From Candidatus Poribacteria bacterium (GTDB taxonomy: Bacteria; Poribacteria; WGA-4E; WGA-3G), in NCBI GenBank assembly GCA_958295945.1, contig OY282386.1, forward strand, positions 62,001-126,000: DNA of 64,000 nt, read 5' to 3'. Below, one piece after another: positions 1 to 10,172 of this stretch; positions within the stretch are counted from its first letter, which is position 1; each line of letters begins with the position of its first letter. The notes under the pieces are model-generated. The model saw nothing but the letters and a program-made list of their open reading frames with translations. It had not been told where the DNA came from and made no database searches. Position numbers and translations under genes: made by a program.

Positions 1-5
1 TTCAG

Positions 6-79
6 GGGCTTATAGCTCAGAAGGTTAGAGCGCGCGCCTGATAAGCGCGAGGTCCCTGGTTCGATTCCAGGTAAGCCCA
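6..79 (+). tRNA. tRNA-Ile (anticodon GAT)
   Basis: The sequence folds by eye as a full cloverleaf. The acceptor stem is GGGCTTA (6-12) with TAAGCCC (72-78), the D stem GCTC/GAGC, and the anticodon stem CGCGC/GCGCG with loop CTGATAA, giving anticodon GAT at 40-42. The T arm is CCTGG-TTCGATT-CCAGG and A79 is the discriminator. The CCA end is not encoded. It reads isoleucine AUC/AUU codons. Bases 80-304 after it hold no gene I can support. Confidence 0.97.
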
Positions 80-304
80 TTTCTGTTACCATACCAACCA
101 ATCATTTTCATCAAAACAACATCCAATCCAAACTCATTAAAACACAGATTAAAGCGCAAAGTCTCTGTGTCTTCCAATACTTTATTATTTACAAAACGAT
201 TTTCATATTTTTCTGTAACCTGATATACGTTTATTTCGTAATTTTGCCACCTGAATTGGTTTCTTATGTTTCGGTCTATTAGAGGACAGAGGAGAGTCTA
301 ACCT

Positions 305-925
305 ATGGCGCGCCAAGCGAAGAACAAACTATCTGCTACCGAAGACACTTACTTAGCCAAACAAGTTAAACAAGGGAATGAAGCAGCGTTTAGACAGTTA
401 TTTGATAAACACTATGAGTGGGTCTATGGTAAAGCATATCGTATGCTAAAATACAACCATCAGGATGCAGAAGAGGTTAGTTTGGATGTATTTACTAAAG
501 TCTGGGAAAAACTACAAGATAATAAATGGGACCCCAAGAAAGGAAGTTTTTGGGCTTGGTTAAATAAACTTGCTTCTAATACAATTGTTGATGCAATACG
601 AAAAAGAGAACGGATTCGTGAATCGGTCCAAACCTATGAAGAACAGGATAACTTGCCGTTGAACCAGTACGAGGATGATGCCCCCGGTCCAGATAAACAT
701 GTTATCAGGCAGGAAGCACAAGAAATATTAGAAAAGGCTCTTGAACAGGTCACAAGACCTAACCACCGTATTGCTTGGATATTACGACATATAGAAGGTT
801 GTAACATCGCAGAGATTTCACGTATACTTAATACAAAAGAAGGTACTGTGAAAATCTGGATTCACAGATGCACAATAGAACTCAGACAGATAATGATCAA
901 TAGAGGAATTACATGGATACAATAG
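305..925 (+). CDS. ECF-type RNA polymerase sigma factor
   Basis: A 206-residue sigma-70-family protein of ECF build. Region 2 lies near residues 25-70 (the LFDKHYEWVYGKAYRML stretch and DAEEVSLDVFTKVW), followed by a linker. Region 4 with a helix-turn-helix lies near residues 150-195 (RHIEGCNIAEISRIL, then KEGTVKIWIHRC). ECF factors bring core polymerase to promoters in response to a signal. No anti-sigma factor gene is visible next to it. Downstream on the same strand comes the WD40 array, starting with a fragment 50 bases after the stop, so the sigma factor may control or be controlled by those proteins; that link is inferred from position only. GGACAGAGGAGAG ahead of the ATG supplies a good ribosome site. 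Confidence 0.85.
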   Translation: MARQAKNKLSATEDTYLAKQVKQGNEAAFRQLFDKHYEWVYGKAYRMLKYNHQDAEEVSLDVFTKVWEKLQDNKWDPKKGSFWAWLNKLASNTIVDAIRKRERIRESVQTYEEQDNLPLNQYEDDAPGPDKHVIRQEAQEILEKALEQVTRPNHRIAWILRHIEGCNIAEISRILNTKEGTVKIWIHRCTIELRQIMINRGITWIQ

Positions 926-974
926 TACTCTGTCCATTTTTATATTGCAGGTTAGGTAGAGCGAAGCGACATCC

Positions 975-1250
975 ATGGGCATCCAACCTCATGGGTGTAT
1001 TCGTCCGTGGGCATTAGCATTTTCTCCGTGTGGAAAGTACCTCGTCTCCGGTTCTTGGTGGGTAAAAGGATTGGAGAAAGTATCCATCCGTTTATGGGAG
1101 GTTGCGAGTGGTGAAAATATTGCTACCTTCTGGGGACACGTCACTGATGTCCAGGATCTTGCTTTTTCACCTGATGGTTCGCTTCTTGCAAGTGGTAGTT
1201 ATGATGGGACTATTCTTCTTTGGGACATGAAACCCTTTATTAACCCTTAA
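975..1250 (+). pseudogene. WD40 gene remnant (last two propeller blades)
   Basis: A 91-codon reading frame matches only the final two blades and the tail WDMKPFI of the neighbouring large WD40 proteins. Its closest relative is the gene at 5574-7619: from about base 981 the DNA is almost base-for-base the same as from about 7352 (for example CAACCTCATGGGTGTATTCG in both). Similarity stops abruptly at the 5' side, the frame is closed by TAG at 957-959, and no ribosome site precedes the ATG. It is therefore a truncated duplicate left by recombination, perhaps a donor for gene conversion. A functional 91-residue peptide is possible but unlikely. Confidence 0.75.
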
Positions 1251-1380
1251 ACATTCCTTATCAATTCATAATAGCATTGCACCTGTTGGATTACACAACT
1301 CTATCAGTCAATTTCGCATTACATATCGTAGTGCGAAGTTAGCAAGTCTTGCATCCCAAATACCAATAAAAGGAGAATTA

Positions 1381-3369
1381 ATGGAAACCACAAAAACACA
1401 GACAACCCCCTTTCACTTTGATGATAGCAAAGTATGTAATTGGAAACTTCCCGAAGGTGCAATCGCTCGATTGGGACGTGGAAGTGTACGTGATATGGAA
1501 TTTTCACCGGATGGACAGTACTTCGCTGTTGGAACAACAATTGGACTTTGGATGTATCAACTTTCAACACTTTCCCCAATCTCGCTCTGGGAAACTGATA
1601 GAGGTTCTATTGATGGTGTTACATTCTCACCTGATAGTCGATGGATTGCTTCAACTACACTTAACGAAGCACTCAGGGTGTGGGACATCCAGAACCAAAC
1701 TTGCCTTGCTGAGATGGAATTTAAGAAGAAACATGACCGTTTCGGAATTACCAAACCTGTTTTTTCTGCAGATGGAGAACGGCTCGTTGCATTTAAGGAG
1801 CACAATAAGGTTTATGTTTGGTGTCCTCGCACCGGTACGAAAATGAGAGAAATAGAAATCAAATTAAATGGAACAGAAAACGAATCAATTAATGGAATCT
1901 ATCCCACCTGTTTTTCTCCGGATATCAGTTTGTTGGCAGGTACGTGTTACGATCATAGAAACCGGACCGCTGAATTCATTGCACTGTGGGATGTGGAAAC
2001 AGGTGATCAAGTTTCTCGTCTTGAATGGTCTGAAAGATGGGGTAACCTCTGTTTTTCACCGTGTGGAAGGTTTCTTGCTGCCGGCAGTTTAGAGGGTAAA
2101 ATTCATGTATGGGACGTGGAAAGTGGAAGTCTGACTGCAAGCTATTCTGACTATGGAGATGCCCGAATGACACCACATTATCCATCGGAAGGTGGATTGA
2201 TTGCAACTATGGTCTTTCCATCTGAACCCAAAATTGAAGTCTGGGATTTAGAAAGAAACGAAAAAATGGAGACGTTCGAAAAAGGGAGCAAACATAGTTT
2301 TGTCCGTTTTTCGAAAGATGACACACAATTTGCATATACTGATGATGGTGAAATCAAATTCTGGACAAAAGAAGAACCCGTCTCTGACTATCTTCCGAGT
2401 ATTAAAGGACATACACGTACAGTCAGTTCATTAGTCTATGCAACAGATGAGAAAACGCTTGTGGCTACATACTGGGGGTGGAAAGCACTCTTTTGGGATG
2501 TTCCCCGCAGACGAGGACAACGTCCAACTGGAACAGATTTGCCCACAAGTAAAACACTACATCTCTATCAGGACAATGAGGGGAAAATATATGCAACGGG
2601 TGGAGACAGTGACTGCCTAAGAGTGTGGGAGAATGGCAATAGTGAATCAATCGCCGATATTCCAATACAGGAGCAAAAACTGCTATCGATCACAGGTAGT
2701 GAGGCGTTCGCACTAACAGCAGACCGGATAGCGCGGGCAGATAGAGATCATAACATCTATGTTTGGATGTGTGAATCGACATCAAATAGTAGTGATAATA
2801 AAAAGGACTGGATATTGCAAGTAAATCTGTCCGGACATACAGAATACATTGAAGCTTTGGCATTTAGTCCTGACGCAAAACAACTCGTGAGTATATCGCG
2901 AGATAAAACTGCCAGATTATGGGACGTTGAATCAGGAGAACAGATCATAGAACTACCTTTAACACCACCTTCAGGTCCCAGACAATACCGAAGTTATGAC
3001 AGAGGTATTACGTTTTCACCTCGTGGAGACTTAATTGCAGGTGGACAGTGGGGAGAGATAGTATTGTGGAATGCATCAGATGGAAAAATCTATAGGACAA
3101 TTCCGCAACCAGAAGGAAATCAACGACCGATTACATTATGTTTTTCACCATGTGGGGAGTATCTCCTTTCCGGTTCATGGTGGCAAGGTGGTTTGCAGAA
3201 AGTGCCTATCCGTTTGTGGAAAGTAGCGACAGGTGAGAACATCGCCACGTTTTCTGGACACACTACAGACGTTCAGTGTTTTGCATTTAATCAGGATTTC
3301 ACTGTTCTCGCCAGCGGTGGACATGATGGTGCGATTTACCTTTGGGATCTGAAACCATTTATTAATTAG
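1381..3369 (+). CDS. Large WD40 repeat protein A (double beta-propeller)
   Basis: A 662-residue protein built almost wholly of WD40 blades. I count 14 copies of the pattern FSPDGxxLAxG...xLWD, which fits two seven-bladed propellers end to end. A short N-terminal head carries the motif LPEGAIARLGRG, shared with the three paralogues downstream. There is no signal peptide, membrane segment, kinase, protease or NACHT domain, so it is probably a cytoplasmic interaction scaffold; the partner is unknown. AAAGGAG at 1371-1377 lies just ahead of the ATG. It lies in a same-strand array with the ECF sigma factor. Eukaryote-like repeat proteins are known to be abundant in Poribacteria; the role here is not established. 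Confidence 0.85.
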   Translation: METTKTQTTPFHFDDSKVCNWKLPEGAIARLGRGSVRDMEFSPDGQYFAVGTTIGLWMYQLSTLSPISLWETDRGSIDGVTFSPDSRWIASTTLNEALRVWDIQNQTCLAEMEFKKKHDRFGITKPVFSADGERLVAFKEHNKVYVWCPRTGTKMREIEIKLNGTENESINGIYPTCFSPDISLLAGTCYDHRNRTAEFIALWDVETGDQVSRLEWSERWGNLCFSPCGRFLAAGSLEGKIHVWDVESGSLTASYSDYGDARMTPHYPSEGGLIATMVFPSEPKIEVWDLERNEKMETFEKGSKHSFVRFSKDDTQFAYTDDGEIKFWTKEEPVSDYLPSIKGHTRTVSSLVYATDEKTLVATYWGWKALFWDVPRRRGQRPTGTDLPTSKTLHLYQDNEGKIYATGGDSDCLRVWENGNSESIADIPIQEQKLLSITGSEAFALTADRIARADRDHNIYVWMCESTSNSSDNKKDWILQVNLSGHTEYIEALAFSPDAKQLVSISRDKTARLWDVESGEQIIELPLTPPSGPRQYRSYDRGITFSPRGDLIAGGQWGEIVLWNASDGKIYRTIPQPEGNQRPITLCFSPCGEYLLSGSWWQGGLQKVPIRLWKVATGENIATFSGHTTDVQCFAFNQDFTVLASGGHDGAIYLWDLKPFIN

Positions 3370-3445
3370 CATATATGTGCATCAGATTGAACTAAAATAT
3401 TCTTTAGTGACCAAACAAGCCGTAGCAATAGCTGAGGAGATTATT

Positions 3446-5440
3446 ATGCAACATAAACAAACCTATAATACGAATCAAATGAAGTCTATTGATACAGATG
3501 TTACAACTTGGGAACTCCCAGAGGGTGCAATTGCCCGATTGGGACAAGGCATCATTGCTGATATTGCATTCTCATTGGATAACAAGTCTCTTGCAGTCGC
3601 AACTACTATCGGGGTCTGGATCTATGAACTAGCGACCATGAAACCTAAGGAATTGTTGGAAACCGAAAGGGGGTTGGTTTCTACTGTCTCCTTTTCTCCC
3701 AATGGACAATGGATTGCCACCAGTAACTGGGACGGTATTATTAAAATATGGGAGACAGAAACGCAACGGTGCAACGCCAAAATACAAGGATGGATCAACC
3801 GTAATTCACAACTCACCTTCTCACCAGATAGCCAATACATCGCTGCATCTGGCAACGATTACGGTGGCACTAATGTATGGAACGCAGAAACCGGTATGCA
3901 CGTCGTAAGTTTCACAGGAGGTGCTCCTCCAAAGAAAAAGCAAACATCATCTACCAGTTTTCCAGTCTGCTTTTCACCCGACGGACTGTCTCTCGCCTAT
4001 GTTTGTGACAGGGTCTCGATTGCTGTCCGGCACATAGAAACAAAAGAACATACTTTTCTCCTGAAAAAATCTCCTAGAAAACATATACAAAACTTCGCCT
4101 TCTCACCGTGCGGACAGTTTCTTGCTTTTGGCAGTCAAAATACGTCCACTAATCGTCAGAATACTGAATTGCAAGTATGGGATATTGATAAAGAAACTCT
4201 TGAAATGACTGATTCAGAATACGGTGGAGATAAGTTGATACCTGCCTACTCGCCTGATGGCACGTTGCGGGTTGCCGACATATATAAGGACAAGTTGGTC
4301 CTCTGGGACGCATACGGAAAAAAGAAACTTGATACTTTCGAATATCAAAGCGGAACCAGAAGGGCTTTCAAGTTTTCGTTTAATGGACAGCAATTCGCAA
4401 TCGCCACGGAATGTCAGGTGCACCTGTGGCATGCGTACACACCGCTCAAGGTAGTATTTCGTTTGATGCATACGCGCATGGTTAGAACACTGCAATTTAT
4501 GCAGGACGGCAAGATATTGGTTAGCGGATACGGTGGTAAAATCGGCACTGTGTTCTGGGATGTTGTCCAAAAGCAAGAACGGCAAGCATTTAGTACCACT
4601 TACGGAAAGTGTACTTTATCCCCGTGTGAAAAGATGGTCGCTACCGTTGTTGGGGAAAATGGTGACACGGTTGAAATCTTGAATGTCAATTCAGGGACAC
4701 TGATTACAACACTCACTAAACATGAAAAGATTGTATCTGCCCTGACATTTTCACCTACTGGAAAACACCTTGTTAGTGGTGATGCAGAGGGAAACTTGTA
4801 TGTGTGGTCTGTTGAGTCTTGGCAAGAGATGCAAGAACTCATTGGACATACCAATCGGATTACATCAGTGGGATTTCATCCGAATGGGTCGAAAGTTGTC
4901 ACGGCATCCCAAGATCACACAGCCCGCGTCTGGGATCTTGAGAGCGGAGAACCGCTCGTTTCGCTGCCTATGGAGGTGGAATCTGATGTTTCTCTGTATA
5001 GAGGCAATCCGCGGCAAATCAGACGCATCTTTAATCAGCTGAGTCTGGGATACAGTAAGAAGTCTGTCCTTCATTCAATCACGTTTTCTCCATCTGGTGA
5101 TATCATCACTGGTGGGTTGCACAGTGAGATACGTTTGTGGGATGCGACAACTTATGAAACCCGTATGGTGATAATTCCACCGGATGGCTGTCAAAGACCT
5201 TATGCATTGACATTTTCGCCATGCGGGCGGTATCTTGCCTCTGGTTCTTGGTGGGCTTGGACTGATAAGGTCTCCATCCGGTTGTGGGAAATTGCAAGTG
5301 GAGAGAACATCGCTACTTTCTGGAGTCATCCAACAGATATTCAAGATATCGCCTTCTCACCAGACGGTTCGCTCTTAGCGAGCGGGAGTTTTGATGGCAC
5401 CATTCTTCTATGGGACGTAAAATCTATTATCGGTTCTTAA
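3446..5440 (+). CDS. Large WD40 repeat protein B (double beta-propeller)
   Basis: A 664-residue paralogue of the preceding protein. The ATG at 3446 was chosen because GAGGAGA lies just upstream (3434-3440) and the resulting length matches the paralogues; an in-frame ATG at 3377 would add 23 unconserved residues with no ribosome site. The head is TTWELPEGAIARLGQG, followed by 14 recognisable blades, the last three strongly conserved among all copies (SGSWW, ENIATFW, SFDGTILLWD). No enzymatic domain or export signal is visible. It begins 76 bases after gene A and is probably co-transcribed with it. Tandem duplication is clear from sequence; function is inferred only as protein-protein interaction. 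Confidence 0.85.
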   Translation: MQHKQTYNTNQMKSIDTDVTTWELPEGAIARLGQGIIADIAFSLDNKSLAVATTIGVWIYELATMKPKELLETERGLVSTVSFSPNGQWIATSNWDGIIKIWETETQRCNAKIQGWINRNSQLTFSPDSQYIAASGNDYGGTNVWNAETGMHVVSFTGGAPPKKKQTSSTSFPVCFSPDGLSLAYVCDRVSIAVRHIETKEHTFLLKKSPRKHIQNFAFSPCGQFLAFGSQNTSTNRQNTELQVWDIDKETLEMTDSEYGGDKLIPAYSPDGTLRVADIYKDKLVLWDAYGKKKLDTFEYQSGTRRAFKFSFNGQQFAIATECQVHLWHAYTPLKVVFRLMHTRMVRTLQFMQDGKILVSGYGGKIGTVFWDVVQKQERQAFSTTYGKCTLSPCEKMVATVVGENGDTVEILNVNSGTLITTLTKHEKIVSALTFSPTGKHLVSGDAEGNLYVWSVESWQEMQELIGHTNRITSVGFHPNGSKVVTASQDHTARVWDLESGEPLVSLPMEVESDVSLYRGNPRQIRRIFNQLSLGYSKKSVLHSITFSPSGDIITGGLHSEIRLWDATTYETRMVIIPPDGCQRPYALTFSPCGRYLASGSWWAWTDKVSIRLWEIASGENIATFWSHPTDIQDIAFSPDGSLLASGSFDGTILLWDVKSIIGS

Positions 5441-5573
5441 CACATCTGAAACCATTTCTCTATTACATACCGATGCTGCTTACATCGAATAACTCTCTTA
5501 AATAATGTACACAATACCTTGAACGCGAGGTTACCTTGACTCGCTTCACATATACCAATATAAGGAGATAGTC

Positions 5574-7619
5574 TTGAAAAATAATACAACTACAACTCCT
5601 ACACTTAGACCCCTTGATGACACAGACATAACAACTTGGGAACTCCCCGAAGGTGCAATTGCTCGATTTGGACAAGGATTAGGCTTAGATGTAGAATTCT
5701 CGCCTGATGCCGCCTATCTATCCGTTTCAACCAAAATCGGATTTTGGATATATGATACGAAAACTCTTGCACCTCGTGCATTGTGGGGAACAGAACGCGG
5801 CATGATGAATGTTGCCACCTTCTCGCATGATTCACGATGGATTGCCACAGGTGACCAAGACGGGATTCTCAAGGTGTGGGATACACAAAACGGACAGTGC
5901 GTTGCAAAAACTGATTGGGGAGGTACTGAGGAACGCCATGTCATCTTTCATGCACGCTTTTCACCGGACGATCAATATCTCGCTGCTTCAGGACTCGGAC
6001 ATAGTGCTATTTATGCATGGCGCGAAGAACAGATTGTCCCTATCAGCAGCTTTAAAATTGAAAATACAAAAAGTAACGATTATAGGAAAGAAGGTACTGC
6101 CAATGACAGATATTTTCCCATCGCCTTTTCACCCAACAGTAATATATTTGCTTATGTGTCTTCACCTGAAGCAGTAACAATTTCAGATATAAATACTGGT
6201 GAAGACATATCGCATCTCACAGGACATACCGCCCCCTTACATATCCTCCTGTTTTCACCTTGTGGACAATATCTCGCGAGTGCAAGCCTTGGTGCTACCG
6301 TTCAAGTATGGGATATTCAGGATGAATCTCTTACTATGACACCAAAAACTTATGAAGGAAACCGAGTAAGAATTGTGTATACACCAGATGAAACATTACG
6401 AGTGGCAGACATTTATGATGATAAAGTTATAATGTGGGATGCTTCACAGCACAAAGTGTTGGATACTTTCAACACCACTGGTGCATCAGCAGAGAACGCA
6501 AGGTTTTCAAACGATGGAACGAAATTCGCTATTTCATGCTGGAACCACGAACTTCAGATATGGCAGGAAGACACCTTTACTACAAAATCATTCTTTTCTG
6601 GATATGGAAGTATTCCTTATTCGGTGGCATTCTTACAAGATAACAAGACAATCGTCGGCGGTAACTGGGGGAGTACCGGTAAGATATTTTGGGACATTGA
6701 GAGCAGGACGGAAAAGCGGATACTTCCACCGTTAACTAAACGCAAATCATTAAGACAATGTATGGCTCTGTCTCCAGATGATCAACTCTTAGCTATTGAT
6801 ACGGGAGGCAACGATATACAAATCTGGAATATTGAATCTGAAGTATTAGTTACCGAACTAACAGGACATGAAAAAGACATCTATTCGTTGGCGTTTTCTC
6901 CTTCCGGTGAATATCTTGTCAGTGGAGGATTGAAAGATGAAATGTACGTTTGGGATGTTCCACACTGGAAAAAGCAACACACACTTATAGGACATACAAG
7001 TTCAGTTGAAGCAATCTCATTTCATCCTGATGGAAAACGGTTCGTTACCTCTTCCAGGGATGGAACCGCTTTGCTCTGGGATGTTGAAAGCGGTGAACAA
7101 ATCTCACCACTTCCTTTACCTGAAACCTTAGAAGATGCATCTAAATACAGAGGTGAACCACAGGAAATTGAGCGAGTCATCAATGGTGGGAATCTTCAAT
7201 ATAAGAAATATCAACACATGCAATCTATTGTTTTTTCGCCTTGTGGTAACTGGATTGCTGGTGGACTCGGCACTTGGATGGCTGCTGCGTTAATAAATGA
7301 AATCCGATTGTGGGACACAGAAACGTTAGAAACACGCATGATACTCCTTCAACCTCATGGGTGTATTCGTCCGTGGGCATTAGCATTTTCCCCGTGTGGA
7401 AAGTACCTCGCATCAGGTGCTTGGTGGAAATGGGGATTAGACAAAGCACCTATCCACTTGTGGGATATGTCAACGGGTGAAAACATACATACTTTCTGGG
7501 GACACGCATCGGATGTTCAAGATGTAGCCTTCTCACCAGATGGAAAATATCTCGCAAGTGGTAGTTATGATGGTACTGTCCTGTTGTGGGATATGAAACC
7601 GTTCATTGATTCAAATTGA
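5574..7619 (+). CDS. Large WD40 repeat protein C (double beta-propeller)
   Basis: A 681-residue member of the WD40 array. The start is a TTG at 5574 preceded by TAAGGAGATAG, an ideal ribosome site; no ATG fits the conserved head TTWELPEGAIARFGQG. About 14 blades follow, consistent with two seven-bladed propellers. The last blades and the tail WDMKPFIDSN are nearly identical in DNA to the remnant at 975-1250 and to the 3' end of gene D. Its 3' flank (7617-7710) is also duplicated downstream of D, so C and D or their ends share a recent duplication or conversion event. No catalytic residues are visible. Confidence 0.85.
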   Translation: MKNNTTTTPTLRPLDDTDITTWELPEGAIARFGQGLGLDVEFSPDAAYLSVSTKIGFWIYDTKTLAPRALWGTERGMMNVATFSHDSRWIATGDQDGILKVWDTQNGQCVAKTDWGGTEERHVIFHARFSPDDQYLAASGLGHSAIYAWREEQIVPISSFKIENTKSNDYRKEGTANDRYFPIAFSPNSNIFAYVSSPEAVTISDINTGEDISHLTGHTAPLHILLFSPCGQYLASASLGATVQVWDIQDESLTMTPKTYEGNRVRIVYTPDETLRVADIYDDKVIMWDASQHKVLDTFNTTGASAENARFSNDGTKFAISCWNHELQIWQEDTFTTKSFFSGYGSIPYSVAFLQDNKTIVGGNWGSTGKIFWDIESRTEKRILPPLTKRKSLRQCMALSPDDQLLAIDTGGNDIQIWNIESEVLVTELTGHEKDIYSLAFSPSGEYLVSGGLKDEMYVWDVPHWKKQHTLIGHTSSVEAISFHPDGKRFVTSSRDGTALLWDVESGEQISPLPLPETLEDASKYRGEPQEIERVINGGNLQYKKYQHMQSIVFSPCGNWIAGGLGTWMAAALINEIRLWDTETLETRMILLQPHGCIRPWALAFSPCGKYLASGAWWKWGLDKAPIHLWDMSTGENIHTFWGHASDVQDVAFSPDGKYLASGSYDGTVLLWDMKPFIDSN

Positions 7620-7681
7620 GAATTTTCTACAGTGAATCTCAAAATATATGTTGTAACTATATTCACCTCAGGAATTAAATT

Positions 7682-7713
7682 GCATTGTAGTGCAAGGTCT
7701 TTGTACCTCACCC
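7682..7713 (+). repeat. Degenerate repeat-core fragment after WD40 gene C
   Basis: GCATTGTAGTGCAAGGTCTT and following bases resemble the core of the GGGTGTGTAAAG-ended repeat family (compare 33700-33730). A similar decayed piece lies at 9757-9787 after gene D at the same distance from the stop codon. The piece was therefore probably present before the C/D duplication. Confidence 0.45.
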
Positions 7714-7815
7714 TATCCTGGGAAGAAAACAATGGATGGGTACAGAGACTCGCCTCTACGATTTAAGATACTTTCGTGTTTTTTATTTTCAAACCGTTTT
7801 TATGGAAGGTTTAAT

Positions 7816-9699
7816 ATGGGAAACAAAGATCTCACGCAGAACTATCCTGAAGAAAACCTTATCTCTTTACCATCAGAGGCGATCGCTCGATTCGGTAGGG
7901 GTGATGTAGAAGCTACTGCCATCTCCCCCGATGGAAATATGATTGCAGTAGCAACTCGTATCGGTTTGTGGATTTATAATGCACATACTAAAGATTTTAT
8001 AAGGCTAATTGCGGTTGAAGGTACAGGTCTACTTTCAAGGGTTACTTTTTCTCCAGATAGCACACAGGTTGCTACAGGCGATTGGGATGGCATTGCCTCA
8101 TTATGGGATGTTTCTACTGGATCAAAACTCGCAACCTTCAAGAATAAAGATTATGTCATTTCCATGGCTTTTTCTCCAGATGGAAAATCCTTGGCAACTG
8201 GCACTCGGGATGGTAAAGCAACACTGTGGGATATTAACACTGGTAATGAACGTTGGTCGATTTCTCACAAAGATTATGTAACTTCCGTTGCTTTTTCTCC
8301 GGACGGTTTACTTTTAGCAACAGGTAGTCGGGATAGTACATCAAATCTATGTGATGTTGAGAATGGAGAGGTTCAACGGTGTTTCACCCATCAGAAACAT
8401 AGTGTAGATATTGAATTAGATACCGGGTTCGTTGAGACCTTTAACAATCTCGGTATCAATTGCATTGCCTTTTCTCCGAATGGACGATATTTTGCCACAG
8501 GTGACCGTATCGCTGCTGATATAAAGGGTGTTACAACATTGTGGGATATTGAAAGCGGGGAGGCTGTGTGGGAATTTGCCCATGAGGAATCTGCGACTTC
8601 AATTGCTTTTTCAACAGACAATAAATACATGGCAACTCGCTTTTCCAATAGAGACACTGATGTCCGTTATATTGCCGATTGCACAACGGCACCAATTCAA
8701 GAAGGGAATTGGGCAAAACAGAAAAAGAAACCGCCAGCAAGTCACCCACGAGGATTATACGGTTGGCTCGTTACCTTTTCACCGGACGGAAAGCACTTGG
8801 CTGCCGTAACACAAATGTCTTCCCTAAAGATATGGGATTTAGCTTCTGGGATAAACATCAAGACAATTGACTAAGATATTGGACAAGCAGAAGTGTTATC
8901 TTATGCACACGATGGATATTGCTTTGGAGTGAGTCGATCATCCAAAGGTGAGACCTCTTGGAATTGTGCGACCTTTTGGAAAGATCAGGAACAACAAATT
9001 GACTTTTTATATGAAGGACCTCATGTAAACATAATATCTGCCGCTGTTTCACCTGATACCAAAATTGTGGCTACAGGAGGAAATGATAAAAAGGTCTATT
9101 TATGGGATAGAGCAACACAAAAACAGTTGAACACTTTTTCTGGGCATACAGGACCAATAATCAACCTTGCATTCTCCCCTAATGGCACACACTTAGTAAG
9201 CACAGGAGGCACTGAATGGGAAACACAAGAAAAAGACGGAGTCGTTTATTTCTACCCACTTGAAGATGGTGAGGTAGATCAAACAGCAAAAGTCTGGCAT
9301 ATTGAAACAGGTAATGAGATCGCAACGCTCACGCATCCCTCCTCTGTTGAGACGCTTGTTTTCTCACCAGATAGTACTTGCCTTGCAACTGCCTCTGGGG
9401 AAGATGTCCATCTGTGGGATACTAAGACGTGGCAGAAAATTGTGACACTTGAGACAGTGAGAGTTGAGTCGTTAGGATTTTCGGCGGATGGTTCGCTACT
9501 TGCCGTTGGCGGTACAGGACGGAAACCAAACATACAGATATGGAAGGTAAAAACAGCGGAACTGGTTAAAGAATTCTCTGGTCATAAGAGTGATGTGGAA
9601 TCTGTTGCCTTCTCACCAGATGGCGCACTATTGGCAAGCGGAGGTTTTGATAGTGTCATCTACTTATGGGATATGAAACCGTTCATCGATTCAAATTGA
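7816..9699 (+). pseudogene. WD40 protein D split by an in-frame TAA
   Basis: Two same-frame open stretches (7816-8874 and 8875-9699) form one WD40 protein interrupted only by TAA at 8872-8874. The first part has 352 residues, starting at an ATG preceded by GGAAGG; an in-frame GTG at 7690 lies in repeat debris and is not convincing. It holds the conserved head (LPSEAIARFGRG) and seven blades. The second part holds about six blades and the family tail WDMKPFIDSN. The stop falls exactly between the two predicted propellers, so the first half could still fold as a complete seven-bladed propeller. A GTG at 8893 could restart translation but has no ribosome site. This could be a recent nonsense mutation, readthrough or a sequencing error. 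Confidence 0.75.
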
Positions 9700-10012
9700 G
9701 AATTTTCTACAGTGTATCTCATAAATGTCTGCTGTAACCACTTCTGAAATCTACTTTCATTGTATTGCGGGGTCTCTGTGCCTTGCAATATTTCTGCTTA
9801 TTGGGAAAAACAGACACTGAAACCGCAGACTACAATGATTTATGAAATACACTTTACCTATTTTTTTTTCAATACCTTCGCCAATTATGTTGTGGATAAA
9901 TGTGTTCTAAAAACTGCAATAAATGCTATAATTTCATGCATTGGCGATTGTCCTATCAAAGTTATTGATTGTTTTTTATAACTTTCGGACATCTGCCCTA
10001 TTTATTCAACTA

Positions 10013-10132
10013 TAGTGAATTATCAAAATAAGTTGATAAATCATCTGTAGGAGCGATCTCCGAATCGCGATAGACCGAGAATCGGAGTTCCTCCTACAAC
10101 TCGTAATGTCAAGTTAATTGTAAAATCCACTA
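10013..10132 (+). repeat. MITE with TA target duplication
   Basis: A 120-base element flanked by TA on both sides (10011-10012 and 10133-10134) with inverted ends TAGTGAATT.../...AATCCACTA. The core is a hairpin of GTAGGAGCGATCTCCGAATC against a near-complement ending CTCCTAC. The same core occurs inside the element at 55825-55959. It has no coding capacity, and the TA duplication suggests mobilisation by an IS630/Tc1-mariner-type transposase not present here. It lies in the 473-base gap between the WD40 array and the dioxygenase genes, which otherwise shows no gene. Confidence 0.75.
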
Positions 10133-10172
10133 TATTATTGGCGAAGATATTGTACAAGAAAGGAATGGATTT

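Noticed and set aside
3377-3445. Upstream ATG for WD40 gene B
   Set aside because: No ribosome site, unconserved residues; the ATG at 3446 follows GAGGAGA.
7690-7815. GTG start extending WD40 gene D upstream
   Set aside because: The extension runs through repeat debris; the ATG at 7816 has a ribosome site and gives the conserved head near the N-terminus.
9760-9981. 73-codon frame after the WD40 array
   Set aside because: Begins in decayed repeat sequence, no ribosome site, no recognisable protein pattern.
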